NCBI RefSeq assembly: GCF_003182475.1
Contig: NZ_QGTS01000002.1
Span: forward strand, 329,749 to 393,748
DNA from: Mangrovibacter plantisponsor
GTDB taxonomy: Bacteria; Pseudomonadota; Gammaproteobacteria; Enterobacterales; Enterobacteriaceae
Direction: 5' to 3'
Length of the DNA stretch: 64,000 nucleotides
Every line of letters starts with the position of its first letter. Positions within the stretch are counted from its first letter, which is position 1. Below are positions 45,560 to 54,981 of this stretch, piece by piece. A model generated the notes under the pieces. That model was given only the letters and a program-made list of their open reading frames with translations, made no database searches and was not told the origin of the DNA. A program made the translations under genes and the position numbers.

Positions 45560-46999
45560 ATGCACCAGCGCGTGGTGGCAACACACTGGTACCGTAATCG
45601 TAAGAGTTATCGCGTTTTGTTTTGGCGGGAAGTTACGCCGCTTGCTATCCCCATTTTGATTGAAAACACCTGCGTACTGATGATGGGTGTGCTGAGCACA
45701 TTCCTGGTTAGTTGGCTGGGTAAAGAAGCGATGGCAGGCGTGGGCCTGGCAGACAGCTTTAACATGGTTATTCTGGCGTTTTTTGCTGCGGTTGATCTCG
45801 GTACTACGGTGGTGGTGGCCTTCAGCCTGGGGAAACGCGACAGGAAGCGTGCACGGGCTGCAGCGCGCCAGTCATTAGTGTTAATGACCATTATTGCGGT
45901 GCTGATGGCAGTGGTCATTCACTTTATGGGCGAGCACATTATTAATGTGATTGCCGGTGAAGCCGCTCCTTCGGTGAAAGCACTTGCGCTTACCTATTTG
46001 CAACTCACCGCCTGGAGTTACCCGGCTGCGGCAATCGCCCTGATAGGCAGTGGCGCATTGCGTGGGGCAGGCAATACCAAAATACCGCTGTTGATCAATG
46101 GCGGTATGAATATCCTCAATATTATTATCAGTAGTTTACTGATTTACGGCTGTTTCTCCTGGCATGGTTTGGGCTTTATTGGTGCCGGGCTGGGGCTGAG
46201 TATTTCCCGTTATATTGGTGCCTTCGCCATTATTTGGGTGCTGATGGTGGGGTTCACTCCGGCCATTCGTATTCGCCTGAAGAGTTATTTCAAACCACTT
46301 AATTTTGGCATTCTGGTGGAAGTGCTGGGGATTGGTATTCCGGCCAGTATCGAGTCTGTCCTGTTTAATGGCGGCAAGTTGCTAACTCAGGTCTTTGTCG
46401 CCGGGATGGGCACGGATGTCATTGCCGGTAACTTTATTGCGTTTTCTATTGCCGGGATTATCAACCTGCCAGGTAACGCCCTGGGCTCTGCTTCCACCAT
46501 TATTGTTGGTAAACGGCTGGGTAAAGGCCAGATAGGGCAGGCAGAGCGCCAGTTGCGCCATGTGTTCTGGCTGGCGACATTCGGGCTGACCATTATTGCC
46601 TGGGGCAGTGCGCCGTTTGCCGGGTTACTGGCATCGTTCTACACCCATGAGCAGGATGTAAAAGATGTGGTGAAAATACTGCTCTGGCTGAATGCCTTGT
46701 TTATGCCAGTCTGGGCGGCGTCCTGGGTGTTGCCTGCGGGCCTGAAAGGGGCGCGCGATGCCCGTTTTGCGATGTGGATTTCTATGTTCAGCATGTGGGG
46801 CGCCAGGGTTGTGGTGGGCTACGTGCTGGGCGTTGTGCTCGGGTTTGGTGTGGTCGGGGTCTGGTTGGGGATGTTCTTCGACTGGGCTGTGCGCGCTGCC
46901 TGCTTCTACTGGCGTATGGCGAGTGGCAAATGGCTGTGGAAATACCCCAGGCCACCAAAGCAGGCGGTTGAACAGCAGCCTGCGGAACAAAATCAGTAA
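45560..46999 (+). CDS. yeeO: MATE-family efflux transporter YeeO
   Basis: 479 aa from the ATG at 45560, with 12 hydrophobic segments; the frame is open to a GTG at 45419 (526 aa), and E. coli YeeO is annotated with a long N terminus, so the start is uncertain. KSYRVLFWREVTPLAIPILI, SWLGKEAMAGVGLADSFNMV and PLLINGGMNILNIIIS match YeeO closely. YeeO exports flavins and some dipeptides or drugs by cation antiport. Confidence 0.9.
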   Translation: MHQRVVATHWYRNRKSYRVLFWREVTPLAIPILIENTCVLMMGVLSTFLVSWLGKEAMAGVGLADSFNMVILAFFAAVDLGTTVVVAFSLGKRDRKRARAAARQSLVLMTIIAVLMAVVIHFMGEHIINVIAGEAAPSVKALALTYLQLTAWSYPAAAIALIGSGALRGAGNTKIPLLINGGMNILNIIISSLLIYGCFSWHGLGFIGAGLGLSISRYIGAFAIIWVLMVGFTPAIRIRLKSYFKPLNFGILVEVLGIGIPASIESVLFNGGKLLTQVFVAGMGTDVIAGNFIAFSIAGIINLPGNALGSASTIIVGKRLGKGQIGQAERQLRHVFWLATFGLTIIAWGSAPFAGLLASFYTHEQDVKDVVKILLWLNALFMPVWAASWVLPAGLKGARDARFAMWISMFSMWGARVVVGYVLGVVLGFGVVGVWLGMFFDWAVRAACFYWRMASGKWLWKYPRPPKQAVEQQPAEQNQ

Positions 47000-47048
47000 A
47001 CCGTCGCCAATGACTGGCCGGTAAAGCAATAACGATAAGGAGCTTAGA

Positions 47049-47453
47049 ATGAGTAACAAAACCACCGCGTGGGTAGCCGCAATGATGCTGGCCGTTCCTG
47101 CTCTTGCAGCCCCTGGGCTGGCGCAGGCCACAACCAGCCAACTTACCGGCTGTGCCGCGAAGCAGCACGAAATTGAACAGCAATTAGTGCATGCCAGGGA
47201 GCAGGGGAATGCCGGGCGGGCAAGGGGCCTTGAAGAAGCGCTGCAAAGTGTGAAAGACCACTGTACAGACGAAGGCCTGCTGAAAAAACGCCAGGCGAAA
47301 GTACAGCAAAAAGAACGCGAAGTACAAGTGCGAACCCATGAGCTACAGGAAGCACAGGCTTCCGGCCAGCAAGATAAAATAAACAAGCGCCAGCGCAAAC
47401 TGGCCGAGGCACAGGCAGAACTGGCTGAAGCCCGGGCGGAACTCACGAAGTAA
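47049..47453 (+). CDS. DUF1090 periplasmic protein (YqjC-like)
   Basis: 134 aa with a signal peptide ending ALAAPGLAQA. Mature part: GCAAKQHEIEQQLVHARE with GNAGRARGLEEAL and CTDEGL (two Cys likely disulfide-bonded), then a long charged coiled coil of Lys/Glu/Gln repeats to the C terminus. This is the DUF1090 layout. Role unknown; family members are stress-associated periplasmic proteins. ATAAGGAGCTTAGA gives a strong ribosome binding site. Confidence 0.88.
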   Translation: MSNKTTAWVAAMMLAVPALAAPGLAQATTSQLTGCAAKQHEIEQQLVHAREQGNAGRARGLEEALQSVKDHCTDEGLLKKRQAKVQQKEREVQVRTHELQEAQASGQQDKINKRQRKLAEAQAELAEARAELTK

Positions 47454-47474
47454 CCTCTCTTTTCTGGTAAACCC

Positions 47475-47511
47475 GCAACACCCGTGTCAGGAAACTGCCA
47501 TGGGTGTTGTG
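47475..47511 (+). terminator. Probable terminator after the DUF1090 gene
   Basis: CAACACCC and GGGTGTTG, 8 bp with an 18-base loop; T content afterwards is weak. Confidence 0.45.
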
Positions 47512-47681
47512 CTGTTTGCCGCCATTCTGGAACAAATGCTTACTGATTTTTCAGGATTTTCTGCACAACATACTGGTTTTCCTGGCACAGATTGCTAACG
47601 TTAACTGCGCACAGTTTTGAACTGTGTTTCCATAACCTAAACGTGCTTTCTCGTGGCGAAAATAAGGATAAAGGTAGCCCC

Positions 47682-48533
47682 ATGAAAAAACCGATTTTGC
47701 AGGGTATTGGCGCGGCCATCATTCTGGCTTTAGCCGGGTGTGCCGCACCACAGCAAGGTGCTCAACAGCAGTCAACCCAGTCACAACAAGCCATTCAACA
47801 AACCGCTCAGCAACAACTGGCCGGGCAGTCTGTGCTGGCGGTGAACTGGTTCCAGCAGTCTGGTGAATACCAGGCGCTGGCGTGGCAGGCTTTTAACAGT
47901 GCGCGCCTGGCGTTTGATGCCTCGGCCCATAAAGTGCATGGCCGCCGGGCAGTCATTGTCGACCTGGATGAAACCATGCTGGACAACAGCGCATACAGTG
48001 CGTGGCAGGCCAAACACGGGCAGCCTTTTAGTGATAAAACCTGGGCGGAGTGGACTCAGGCAAAACAGGCAGTGGCCGTACCTGGCGCGGTACAGTTTGC
48101 CCGCTACGTGAACAGCCATGGCGGTACGATGTTCTATATTTCCAACCGTGATGCCAAAGACAGCGCGGCGACCAAAGCCAATATGGAAGCGCTGGGCTTC
48201 CCGGGCGTTAATGACAAAACCCTGTTGCTGAAAACAGACAGCTCGAATAAACAGGCACGCTTCGACAGCGTGAAAGCCAGTGGCTACCATGTGGTGTTAT
48301 ATGTTGGCGACAACCTCAATGACTTTGGGGCGGCGACATACCACAAAGACAACGCGGCTCGCCGCCAGTTTGTCAGTGATAACCATGCCCGCTTTGGCAC
48401 TGAGCTGATTGTGTTGCCGAACCCGTTGTATGGCGACTGGGAAAGTGGCATGGCGCCGGGTTATTTTAAACTGACACCAGAGCAAAAATTGCAGGTACGC
48501 GAAAATAACCTGCGCGCCTGGTCCGGGCAGTAA
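47682..48533 (+). CDS. 5'-nucleotidase/acid phosphatase lipoprotein, e(P4) family
   Basis: 283 aa. Lipobox LALAGC (Cys about residue 20) shows a lipoprotein; a Gln-rich linker (about 24-50) follows. HAD-type acid phosphatase motifs: VIVDLDETMLDN (motif I, DxDET), MFYISNRD (motif II, Ser), and VGDNLNDFG (motif III/IV). E(P4)-type enzymes dephosphorylate nucleotides such as NMN at the outer membrane, helping uptake of nicotinamide riboside. The ATG at 47682 is chosen for the signal; the frame is open 90 bases further up. Confidence 0.9.
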   Translation: MKKPILQGIGAAIILALAGCAAPQQGAQQQSTQSQQAIQQTAQQQLAGQSVLAVNWFQQSGEYQALAWQAFNSARLAFDASAHKVHGRRAVIVDLDETMLDNSAYSAWQAKHGQPFSDKTWAEWTQAKQAVAVPGAVQFARYVNSHGGTMFYISNRDAKDSAATKANMEALGFPGVNDKTLLLKTDSSNKQARFDSVKASGYHVVLYVGDNLNDFGAATYHKDNAARRQFVSDNHARFGTELIVLPNPLYGDWESGMAPGYFKLTPEQKLQVRENNLRAWSGQ

Positions 48534-48550
48534 TTCCCCGCATAATGATT

Positions 48551-48593
48551 AACGGGCCGGGTGCATTTACTGTGCGCCGGGCCCGTTTTATTT
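48551..48593 (+). terminator. Terminator between the phosphatase and TonB receptor genes
   Basis: AACGGGCC and GGCCCGTT with further pairing inside the loop, followed by TTATTT. It sits between convergent genes. Confidence 0.75.
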
Positions 48594-48597
48594 GCTG

Positions 48598-50745
48598 TCA
48601 GAACTGGTAGCTGGCACCTACCTGCCAGGTGCGGTCCCGCCCAATCCAGCAGTAGTTGGCGTCATAACAAGTCCAGGTGAGTTTATTAGTCAGGTTCTGG
48701 CCGCTGGCTTTCAGCGTCAGCCCCGCCAGAGACGGGCTGATAACCCCCATATCGTAACTTACTGCCATATCGTACTGTGTATTGCCACCCCGCGCCGGGA
48801 GGCTGTTATCCGGGGTGATTTCAGTTTTACCGGTATAACGCGCACCGGCACCAATCATTAACCCGCTCAGGCTACCGGAGCTGAAGTGGTAATCGGCCCA
48901 CAGGTTGGCGGCATGCTCAGGCACTTGTGTCGGGCGTTTTCCCTGGTAGAGCGCATCTTTGGTGTTTTCTGCGTCGGTCCAGGCGTAATTTGCCACCAGG
49001 TTGATGTTATCTGTTGGGCGGCTGATAGCGCTTAATTCAACCCCTTTCGACGTTATCTCCCCGGTTTGCCAGTAATTCAACTGGTAATCGGCAGTGTAGG
49101 TGTTGTCGGTAGTCACTACGTTTTTTTGCCGGATACGGAAAACAGACGCGGTCAGTGTGGTGGCATAGTCTGCTATCTGGTACTTCACACCGCCTTCCAG
49201 TTGCTCGCTGGTGGTGGGTTTAACTTGCTGTGCGGTAAGTGTTCCCTGCGGTGAAACCGGCAAAAACCCTTCGGAGTAACTGACGTAAGGCGCAATGCCA
49301 TTGTCGAACTGGTACAGCGCGCCCAGGCGTTTGGTGACACGCTGCTGGCTCACCCAGCTTTTGCTGTCGTTATCCAGATTATTGGTAGTGGTGGAGTGAT
49401 AGTTGTCGTAGCGAATGCTGGCGACCAGGTTCAGCCCGCCGAATACTACCTGGTCCTGTAAATACCAGCCCTGTTGGTAATAACTCAGGCGTTGCTTCGT
49501 GGCGGTGTACAGCCCCAGGTTGTCACTGGTCACCTGGCTGTAATCCGGGTGTTGCATGTCGATGCCCGGGTACACTGTGCCATAGCGGTATTTCATATGG
49601 GAATTCAGGTGCTGGTAGTCGAACCCGGCTAACAGGTGGTGCTGCCAGTCGCCCCAGTTGGCTGTTTTGCTCACCTGGTTGTCCACATTGATGCTGTCCA
49701 GGTCTTCATCGGTGGTGTAACCAAAGCGGGAAAGCTGAGTATTGCTGGCCCCAACTCCGGTAGAGTAAATACTGCGCTGGTGGGTATCCACATTGAAATA
49801 ACGCGCTTTTTGTACCACACCCCAGCCGTTATCAAACTGGTGTTCAAAGGTGTAACCCAGCATGCCTTCCCGTTGTTTAAACCCATTCCAGTGGTCGCCC
49901 GCGAAATCCCGGCGCGAGGCATAGCCACTGCGCAGGTAAGCCAGTGGTAACGGGTTAGATGGAGTCAGGCTGGGCTGGTTCTGGTAGAGCGCCTGAATAG
50001 TTAGCCGGGTCTGGTCGGAAGGCTGCCAGGTGGCAGAAGGCGCAATCAGGTAGCTTTCGTGTTTGGTGGTGCGGGCCTGGTCATCGCCTTCGCTGGCTTT
50101 GCCAATTAACCGGTATGCCCAGTCGCTGTTGGCAATTTGCCCGGTGGAATCCAGCCAGCCTTCTTTTAAATTCCGGTTGCCAGTATTAAAGCCAATTTCG
50201 TTGTGAGGTGTTTTCTCGGGCATTTTGCTCTGAATATTCACCAGCCCGCCGGGAGAAGCATTGCCATATAACACCGAAGATGGCCCTTTAAGGATCTGAA
50301 CCTGCTCCATAAGAATAGGGTCGATATTCGCTTTGGTGTTGCCACTCACGTTATAGGGCAGTTGCAACCCGTCGAGGTATTCATGCTCTGCATTAAAACC
50401 ACGGATTTTATATTCGCTCATATACGTGGTGGCACCGCGCATTTCGGTTGAAACCCCGGCGGCATAGCGCAGCACTTCATTGAGCGACTGCGGGTGGCGC
50501 TGTGCCATTTCACTGTGGCTGATGGTATCTATGGTTTGTGGTGTGCGGTTTTCCGGTAGTGCGGATTTGGTGGCGCTGTTGGTGTAAGGTGCCACGCTGT
50601 TACTACTCTCACTATTTGTGGCACTGACAACTATGGTGCTTTCCTGGGAACCTGCCGCTGTGGTGGCAGCCTGTGCGCCGGGGAAAAAACTGGCGGCAAT
50701 ACTGCCTGCCAGTAAAGAAAAGGAGAATGCCCCTGACCTTGCCAT
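48598..50745 (-). CDS. TonB-dependent siderophore receptor
   Basis: 715 aa with a signal peptide (ending FFPGAQA). TonB box-like ESTIVVSAT just after it, plug domain (about 60-170, RTPQTIDTISHSEMAQ, QVQILKGPSSVLYGNASPGG, NIQSK) and a 22-strand barrel ending TWQVGASYQF with the terminal Phe. The C-terminal Cys pair CYDANYC is typical of FhuA/FoxA/FhuE-like hydroxamate receptors, so a ferrioxamine- or ferrichrome-type ligand is likely but not proved. Divided by 116 bases from the same-strand AraC gene, its probable regulator. Confidence 0.92.
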   Translation of the reverse strand: MARSGAFSFSLLAGSIAASFFPGAQAATTAAGSQESTIVVSATNSESSNSVAPYTNSATKSALPENRTPQTIDTISHSEMAQRHPQSLNEVLRYAAGVSTEMRGATTYMSEYKIRGFNAEHEYLDGLQLPYNVSGNTKANIDPILMEQVQILKGPSSVLYGNASPGGLVNIQSKMPEKTPHNEIGFNTGNRNLKEGWLDSTGQIANSDWAYRLIGKASEGDDQARTTKHESYLIAPSATWQPSDQTRLTIQALYQNQPSLTPSNPLPLAYLRSGYASRRDFAGDHWNGFKQREGMLGYTFEHQFDNGWGVVQKARYFNVDTHQRSIYSTGVGASNTQLSRFGYTTDEDLDSINVDNQVSKTANWGDWQHHLLAGFDYQHLNSHMKYRYGTVYPGIDMQHPDYSQVTSDNLGLYTATKQRLSYYQQGWYLQDQVVFGGLNLVASIRYDNYHSTTTNNLDNDSKSWVSQQRVTKRLGALYQFDNGIAPYVSYSEGFLPVSPQGTLTAQQVKPTTSEQLEGGVKYQIADYATTLTASVFRIRQKNVVTTDNTYTADYQLNYWQTGEITSKGVELSAISRPTDNINLVANYAWTDAENTKDALYQGKRPTQVPEHAANLWADYHFSSGSLSGLMIGAGARYTGKTEITPDNSLPARGGNTQYDMAVSYDMGVISPSLAGLTLKASGQNLTNKLTWTCYDANYCWIGRDRTWQVGASYQF

Positions 50746-50861
50746 GTATCTGAACCTGTCTTGAATTATTATTTAATGAAAGTGATTATTATTACGGTTA
50801 TATGGCCCGAACGGGCTATGCCGGGTGACAGACTGTGTATGCGCAATGCTAAAACCTGGCC
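50746..50861 (-). promoter_or_regulatory. Promoter region of the TonB receptor gene
   Basis: Contains an array of AATAAT/AATCAC-type hexamers at about 50771-50798 on the minus strand, a loose resemblance to a Fur site; the match is weaker than the one before the regulator gene. The AraC protein may also bind here. Confidence 0.35.
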
Positions 50862-51830
50862 TTACTGCACCGGGTGAACATCACTGGGGGCAATACCGTA
50901 ACGCCGCCGGAAGGCGGTCGCAAAATTGGTGGCATGGGCATAGCCAGCTTTCCAGGCGGCTTCCTGAACACTGTCGCCTTCCAGAAGATAGCGCCGGGCA
51001 AGGGCCAGTCGGCAGTCGCGCAGGTAATTAAACACCGAGTCGCCATAAGCCTGGCGGAATTTACTGCGCAGGCTGGCTGTGCTCATGGCGGCTGTGCGCG
51101 CCAGGGCCTCCAGCGTATGGGGCTGTTCCGGGGCGGTTTCCAGTATCATACGCACCTGTTCCAGCCGCAGGCGTTCGCCACGCAGGTTTGCGTTGTTGGT
51201 GGCATTTTCATGCATTTGCTGGCCCAGTAACTGCAGCAAAGCGCCTTCCAGGGTGAGCTGGCGGGCCAGTGGCGTGGTGGTGTGCAGCAGTGCCTGGCGT
51301 AACCCGCCCAGAACATAACTGGCTACCGGCCAGGCGGTAGTGAGTGGCCCCAGTTGCTGCCAGGCGGATACATGCGCGGCAACTGCCGGGTGGACGGCAG
51401 CGCCTGCCGCTGGCAGTGCCAGTGAAACAGTCACCAGTCGCTCATCGCTTTGGTGGCAGGCACGCAACACTTGCTGTTCCCCAAGGTGGGTCGCCAGTGC
51501 CATACCCGCCTGGACTCGCCAGGCTTTGCCATTCAGGTTTAGCTGCACGTTCCCTTCAAGCACTACCAAAATATACAACGGTGCACACCCCAGTGACGTG
51601 GAGTGCCAGGGTTCAATCACCTGTAAATCAGAGCAAGTGGCAAGAATCCCCGATGGCAGGGTGAGCTCATCCACATAGCCGCGCATCACGGTGCGGGCAG
51701 AGTTTGCCGCGGGTGTTATGCCAAGACCCGGGAAGTGGTAATCAATACTGTAGCGTGCGCCAAAGTCGAGAAAATGCGCCACGGAGAACAGTTGCTGCGG
51801 GGGTAGCGGTTGCTGCGTTTTCATGCTCAC
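50862..51830 (-). CDS. AraC-family regulator, siderophore-receptor type
   Basis: 322 aa. C-terminal double helix-turn-helix (about 225-320): LEALARTAAMSTASLRSKFR and VQEAAWKAGYAHATNFATAF, RRRYGIAPSDVHP. The N-terminal part is a sensor domain of the PchR/YbtA-like kind that binds the ferric siderophore. It lies upstream of the receptor gene in the same direction. A Fur-like site is 82 bases before its start. Confidence 0.87.
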   Translation of the reverse strand: MSMKTQQPLPPQQLFSVAHFLDFGARYSIDYHFPGLGITPAANSARTVMRGYVDELTLPSGILATCSDLQVIEPWHSTSLGCAPLYILVVLEGNVQLNLNGKAWRVQAGMALATHLGEQQVLRACHQSDERLVTVSLALPAAGAAVHPAVAAHVSAWQQLGPLTTAWPVASYVLGGLRQALLHTTTPLARQLTLEGALLQLLGQQMHENATNNANLRGERLRLEQVRMILETAPEQPHTLEALARTAAMSTASLRSKFRQAYGDSVFNYLRDCRLALARRYLLEGDSVQEAAWKAGYAHATNFATAFRRRYGIAPSDVHPVQ

Positions 51831-51911
51831 CTGTCAGTTACTGGCGGCAGGCATTGGCCTGCCGCAGAAGGGAGCAAGTGTATCATTCGTGTTTTAGCTT
51901 AGTAAAATAAA

Positions 51912-51926
51912 TGATACTTATTCGCA
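51912..51926. promoter_or_regulatory. Probable Fur box upstream of the AraC-type regulator
   Basis: TGATACT T ATTCGCA matches 11 of 14 fixed positions of the 7-1-7 Fur consensus. It fits iron repression of the regulator and thereby of the receptor. Confidence 0.6.
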
Positions 51927-51939
51927 TTTATCTGAAGGG

Positions 51940-53265
51940 CTATGATTGTATAACCGCCTGCGGGTGCCAACCAGCCGGGAGCGGGTGAGGCCGTTCAATG
52001 GACAGGTTATCCAGCGCCAGGTGCAACACGCCAGTGGCGTAAATTGCCGGCATCCCGCCTGGGTAACGTTCCACACCCCATGGCTCACCGCTTGCCGGGT
52101 TAATCAAAAATGCGTTGTCCAGCCCGGTGCCTGTAGGGCGTTCGGGGTTGCAGGGCGGGCGAATATCATAGCTGCCTTGTTGCGGGTCGCCACATGCCAC
52201 CTGGCAAAGCTGAACCTGGCTGAGCCGTACCCAGGCAATGCCTCCGGGGTGCTCGCTGTGCAGGTTAATGGCCCCCTCAGCAGTGCCACTTATCCCATTA
52301 AAACTGACCTGGCTGATGGTGCCGGGGGGCACTTTCGGGTCACGCGTGCGGCAGGAGATAAACACCGGGTCTGCGCGCCCCCAGTGGCAGGGGTTAGCGT
52401 GATGGCAGTTAAACGTGATATCGCTGAACCGCAGGCGGCGCAGTGCTCCACCATCACGGCTGATAATCCCGATGCCACGGTTGCTGTCGTAGATGGTGCA
52501 CCCGGTCATAACAATATCTTCAATATCATCAACGGTTTCCGTGCCAATTTTGAATGCACTGCTCGCGGAGCGCAGAGTACAACCGCTAATCGTGACATGT
52601 TGGGTGGGGCCAGCCAGTGGGGCAGGTTTACGAGTGGTTTTCAGGCAAATGCCATCATCGGCGGCACTGAAATGGCTGTCGCTGATATGCACATAGCGGC
52701 AACTGTCAATATCCAGCGCATCGGTATTCGCCATGGTCATATCGTTATCAACAACCACCTGGCTGATAAATACCTGTTCACAGGCAACCAGGTGAACAGT
52801 CCACATCGGCGCGTTATGTACCCGCACACTTTGCAGGCGCACATTATTACAGCCTTCAAACACAATAATGCGTGGCCGCTCCTGTGCAGGCATACGGTAG
52901 CCCATGGCGTCTTTGGTGGCAGAGAACCAGGCATCGGCGTTACCATCAATGCGGCCCTGGCCAGTCAGGCTGATGTTGTGCTGGTTACGGGCGTAGATCA
53001 GCGCCCGGTTGGATTGCTCGGCTACACTCAGGGTTTCACCCGCCAGGTAATCTTCATACTGGCTGCTGGCAACCAGTGCCGCACCGGGCTCAAAATGCAG
53101 GCAGAAATTTGAAGGCAGAACCAGTGCGCCGGTTAAATACTGCCCCGGAGGGAGCACCAGTGTTCCGCCGCCAGCGTTGTTTACTTCATCTATGGCCTGC
53201 TGAATTATCCCGGTTACCGGGGAACTGGCCGGGTGGCCTTTGGGGAGCGTTAAAGTCAGTTGCAT
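51940..53265 (-). CDS. GH28 family glycoside hydrolase, cytoplasmic
   Basis: 441 aa, right-handed beta-helix family GH28 (polygalacturonase-like). Active-site blocks: MANTDALDIDSCRYVH, FSAADDGICLKTT and GIGIISRDGG. There is no signal peptide, unlike secreted pectinases, so it acts on an imported oligosaccharide. It ends a minus-strand operon binding protein-permease-permease-hydrolase; the stop of the upstream permease abuts its ATG (TAAATG). Substrate is probably a galacturonide or related uronide/deoxy-sugar oligomer. Confidence 0.88.
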   Translation of the reverse strand: MQLTLTLPKGHPASSPVTGIIQQAIDEVNNAGGGTLVLPPGQYLTGALVLPSNFCLHFEPGAALVASSQYEDYLAGETLSVAEQSNRALIYARNQHNISLTGQGRIDGNADAWFSATKDAMGYRMPAQERPRIIVFEGCNNVRLQSVRVHNAPMWTVHLVACEQVFISQVVVDNDMTMANTDALDIDSCRYVHISDSHFSAADDGICLKTTRKPAPLAGPTQHVTISGCTLRSASSAFKIGTETVDDIEDIVMTGCTIYDSNRGIGIISRDGGALRRLRFSDITFNCHHANPCHWGRADPVFISCRTRDPKVPPGTISQVSFNGISGTAEGAINLHSEHPGGIAWVRLSQVQLCQVACGDPQQGSYDIRPPCNPERPTGTGLDNAFLINPASGEPWGVERYPGGMPAIYATGVLHLALDNLSIERPHPLPAGWHPQAVIQS

Positions 53266-54084
53266 TTATTTCACCGCGCCTTGTGTTACGCCGCTAATGA
53301 ATTTGCGCTGGAACACCAGAAACACAGCCACTAACGGCAGAATAACAATCATTGCACCTGCCATCAGTACCGGAATGTTAATGGTGTTCTTGTTCTGGAA
53401 AAACATCATCCCAATCGGCAGGGTCCGTAAATCTTCCTGATTAACCAAAATGAGCGGAATTAAAAATTCGTTCCAGGTCCAGATAAACAATAGCAGTGCC
53501 AGCGTAGAAAGGGTGGGCCAAATGGCCGGTACCAGAATTTTCCACAGCAAACGCCAGCGCGGGGTGTTGTCCATTACCGCTGCTTCAATTAACTCTTTCG
53601 GGACTTGTTGCAGAGCGGTGGCGACCATCAGTGTGGTGAACGGAATTGACAACGCCACTTGCGGCAGGATCAGCGCAAGATAAGTGTTGGTCAGCCCCAT
53701 CCAGCGCAGTTCATGGTACAGGGGAATAATAAATGACTCAGAGGGCAATACCATACCCAGCGCCATCAACAGGGCGAACAGGGTTTTGCCCGGTACCCGC
53801 AAAAAAGCAAAGCCAAATCCCGATAAAATCCCCAGCAGGATGCTGAGTATCACCACCGGGAACACCACCAGCACTGAGTTCATAAAATAGACCCGGAAAT
53901 GGCCGTCTTCCCAGGCCGACAGGTAATTGGCCAGGCTGAACGTGTGGGGCAGGGCAAATACGCCCTGGAACAGTTCCATTTGGGTTTTAAATGAAGTGAG
54001 AAACGCCATTAAAAACGGGGCGATGGTAATTAACGCCAGGCACCACAACAATGCCCGGGAGAGCAGGGGCGTGCGGTTTATCAT
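53266..54084 (-). CDS. Sugar ABC transporter permease (MalG type)
   Basis: 272 aa, six hydrophobic segments. The EAA loop EAAVMDNTPRWRLLWKILVP (about residues 165-184) that docks the ATPase is clear. C-terminal KFISGVTQGAVK is typical of the MalG/carbohydrate-uptake-1 family. It overlaps the upstream permease by 4 bases. Confidence 0.9.
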   Translation of the reverse strand: MINRTPLLSRALLWCLALITIAPFLMAFLTSFKTQMELFQGVFALPHTFSLANYLSAWEDGHFRVYFMNSVLVVFPVVILSILLGILSGFGFAFLRVPGKTLFALLMALGMVLPSESFIIPLYHELRWMGLTNTYLALILPQVALSIPFTTLMVATALQQVPKELIEAAVMDNTPRWRLLWKILVPAIWPTLSTLALLLFIWTWNEFLIPLILVNQEDLRTLPIGMMFFQNKNTINIPVLMAGAMIVILPLVAVFLVFQRKFISGVTQGAVK

Positions 54085-54956
54085 GATTTTGGCTCCCGTA
54101 TGGCAAAGTGCAACGCGCCATTAATGGCAAAAACAATAAACAGGCTGACAATGGCGACGGCGGAGGCATAGCCAAAGTGGCGCAGGTCGAACCCCTGCTG
54201 GTACATATACATATTGGTGACCAGTGTCGAGGTTCCCGGCCCGCCCTGGGTCATTACATACACCAGGTCAAAGGCTTTCAGGCTGGCGATAACAGTGAGG
54301 ATCAGCGCTATTTTAATTTCCGGGCGCAACCCCGGCAGCGTAATCCGGCGGAATTTTTGCCAGCGGGACGAACCATCCAGTGCGGCGGCTTCGGTAATCG
54401 ACGGGTCCATGCGCTGAATACCAGACATAAACAAGATCAGGCAAAAACCGAAAAAGTACCATACGGCGACCATCCCGGTAGCGGGCAGTGCCCAGGTGAA
54501 ATCACCCAGCCAGGCCAGCGCCAGGTTTGGCAGGCCAATGGCACGCAGAAACTGGTTAATCGGCCCGAAGGCCGGGTTATACAACCAGCGCCACACCACA
54601 CCCAGAACGGCCATGGGCATAATGTACGGCAGGAAAAACAGGCAACGCAGCACAGTCAGTTCGCGCGGGCGGCGCAGTTCGCTCAAAAAACTGCACAGTG
54701 CCAGCCCAAGGCCCACTGGCAGAACTGTGTAGAACAGCATCAATACCACATTGTTACCTACCGCAGTCCAGAATTCGTGGTCGCGGAAGATCTGCACAAA
54801 ATTGCCAAGGCCAATAAACAGTGGGCGGGTACTGCCGTCCCATTCGGTGAAAGCTATACCCAGTGAAGCCATTAGCGGGAACAGCAGGAAAATGCTGTAC
54901 ACCAACATCGCAGGCAAAAGATACAGTGCATTACGTAAACGTGAACGATTGAGCAT
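54081..54956 (-). CDS. Sugar ABC transporter permease (MalF type)
   Basis: 291 aa, six hydrophobic segments and the EAA loop EAAALDGSSRWQKFRRITLP (about residues 189-208). Short relative to MalF itself, as usual for UgpA/LacF-type permeases. Start 25 bases downstream of the binding protein gene. Confidence 0.9.
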   Translation of the reverse strand: MLNRSRLRNALYLLPAMLVYSIFLLFPLMASLGIAFTEWDGSTRPLFIGLGNFVQIFRDHEFWTAVGNNVVLMLFYTVLPVGLGLALCSFLSELRRPRELTVLRCLFFLPYIMPMAVLGVVWRWLYNPAFGPINQFLRAIGLPNLALAWLGDFTWALPATGMVAVWYFFGFCLILFMSGIQRMDPSITEAAALDGSSRWQKFRRITLPGLRPEIKIALILTVIASLKAFDLVYVMTQGGPGTSTLVTNMYMYQQGFDLRHFGYASAVAIVSLFIVFAINGALHFAIREPKS

Positions 54957-54981
54957 GATGCTGTTTCCACACCTCGTGCTG

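Noticed and set aside
51946..53112. Long plus-strand frame of 388 codons
   Set aside because: Exactly antisense to the GH28 gene, whose motifs are unambiguous; a shadow due to codon bias.
54108..54866. 252-codon plus-strand frame
   Set aside because: Antisense to the MalF-type permease; very rich in His, Gln and Asn as typical of shadows.
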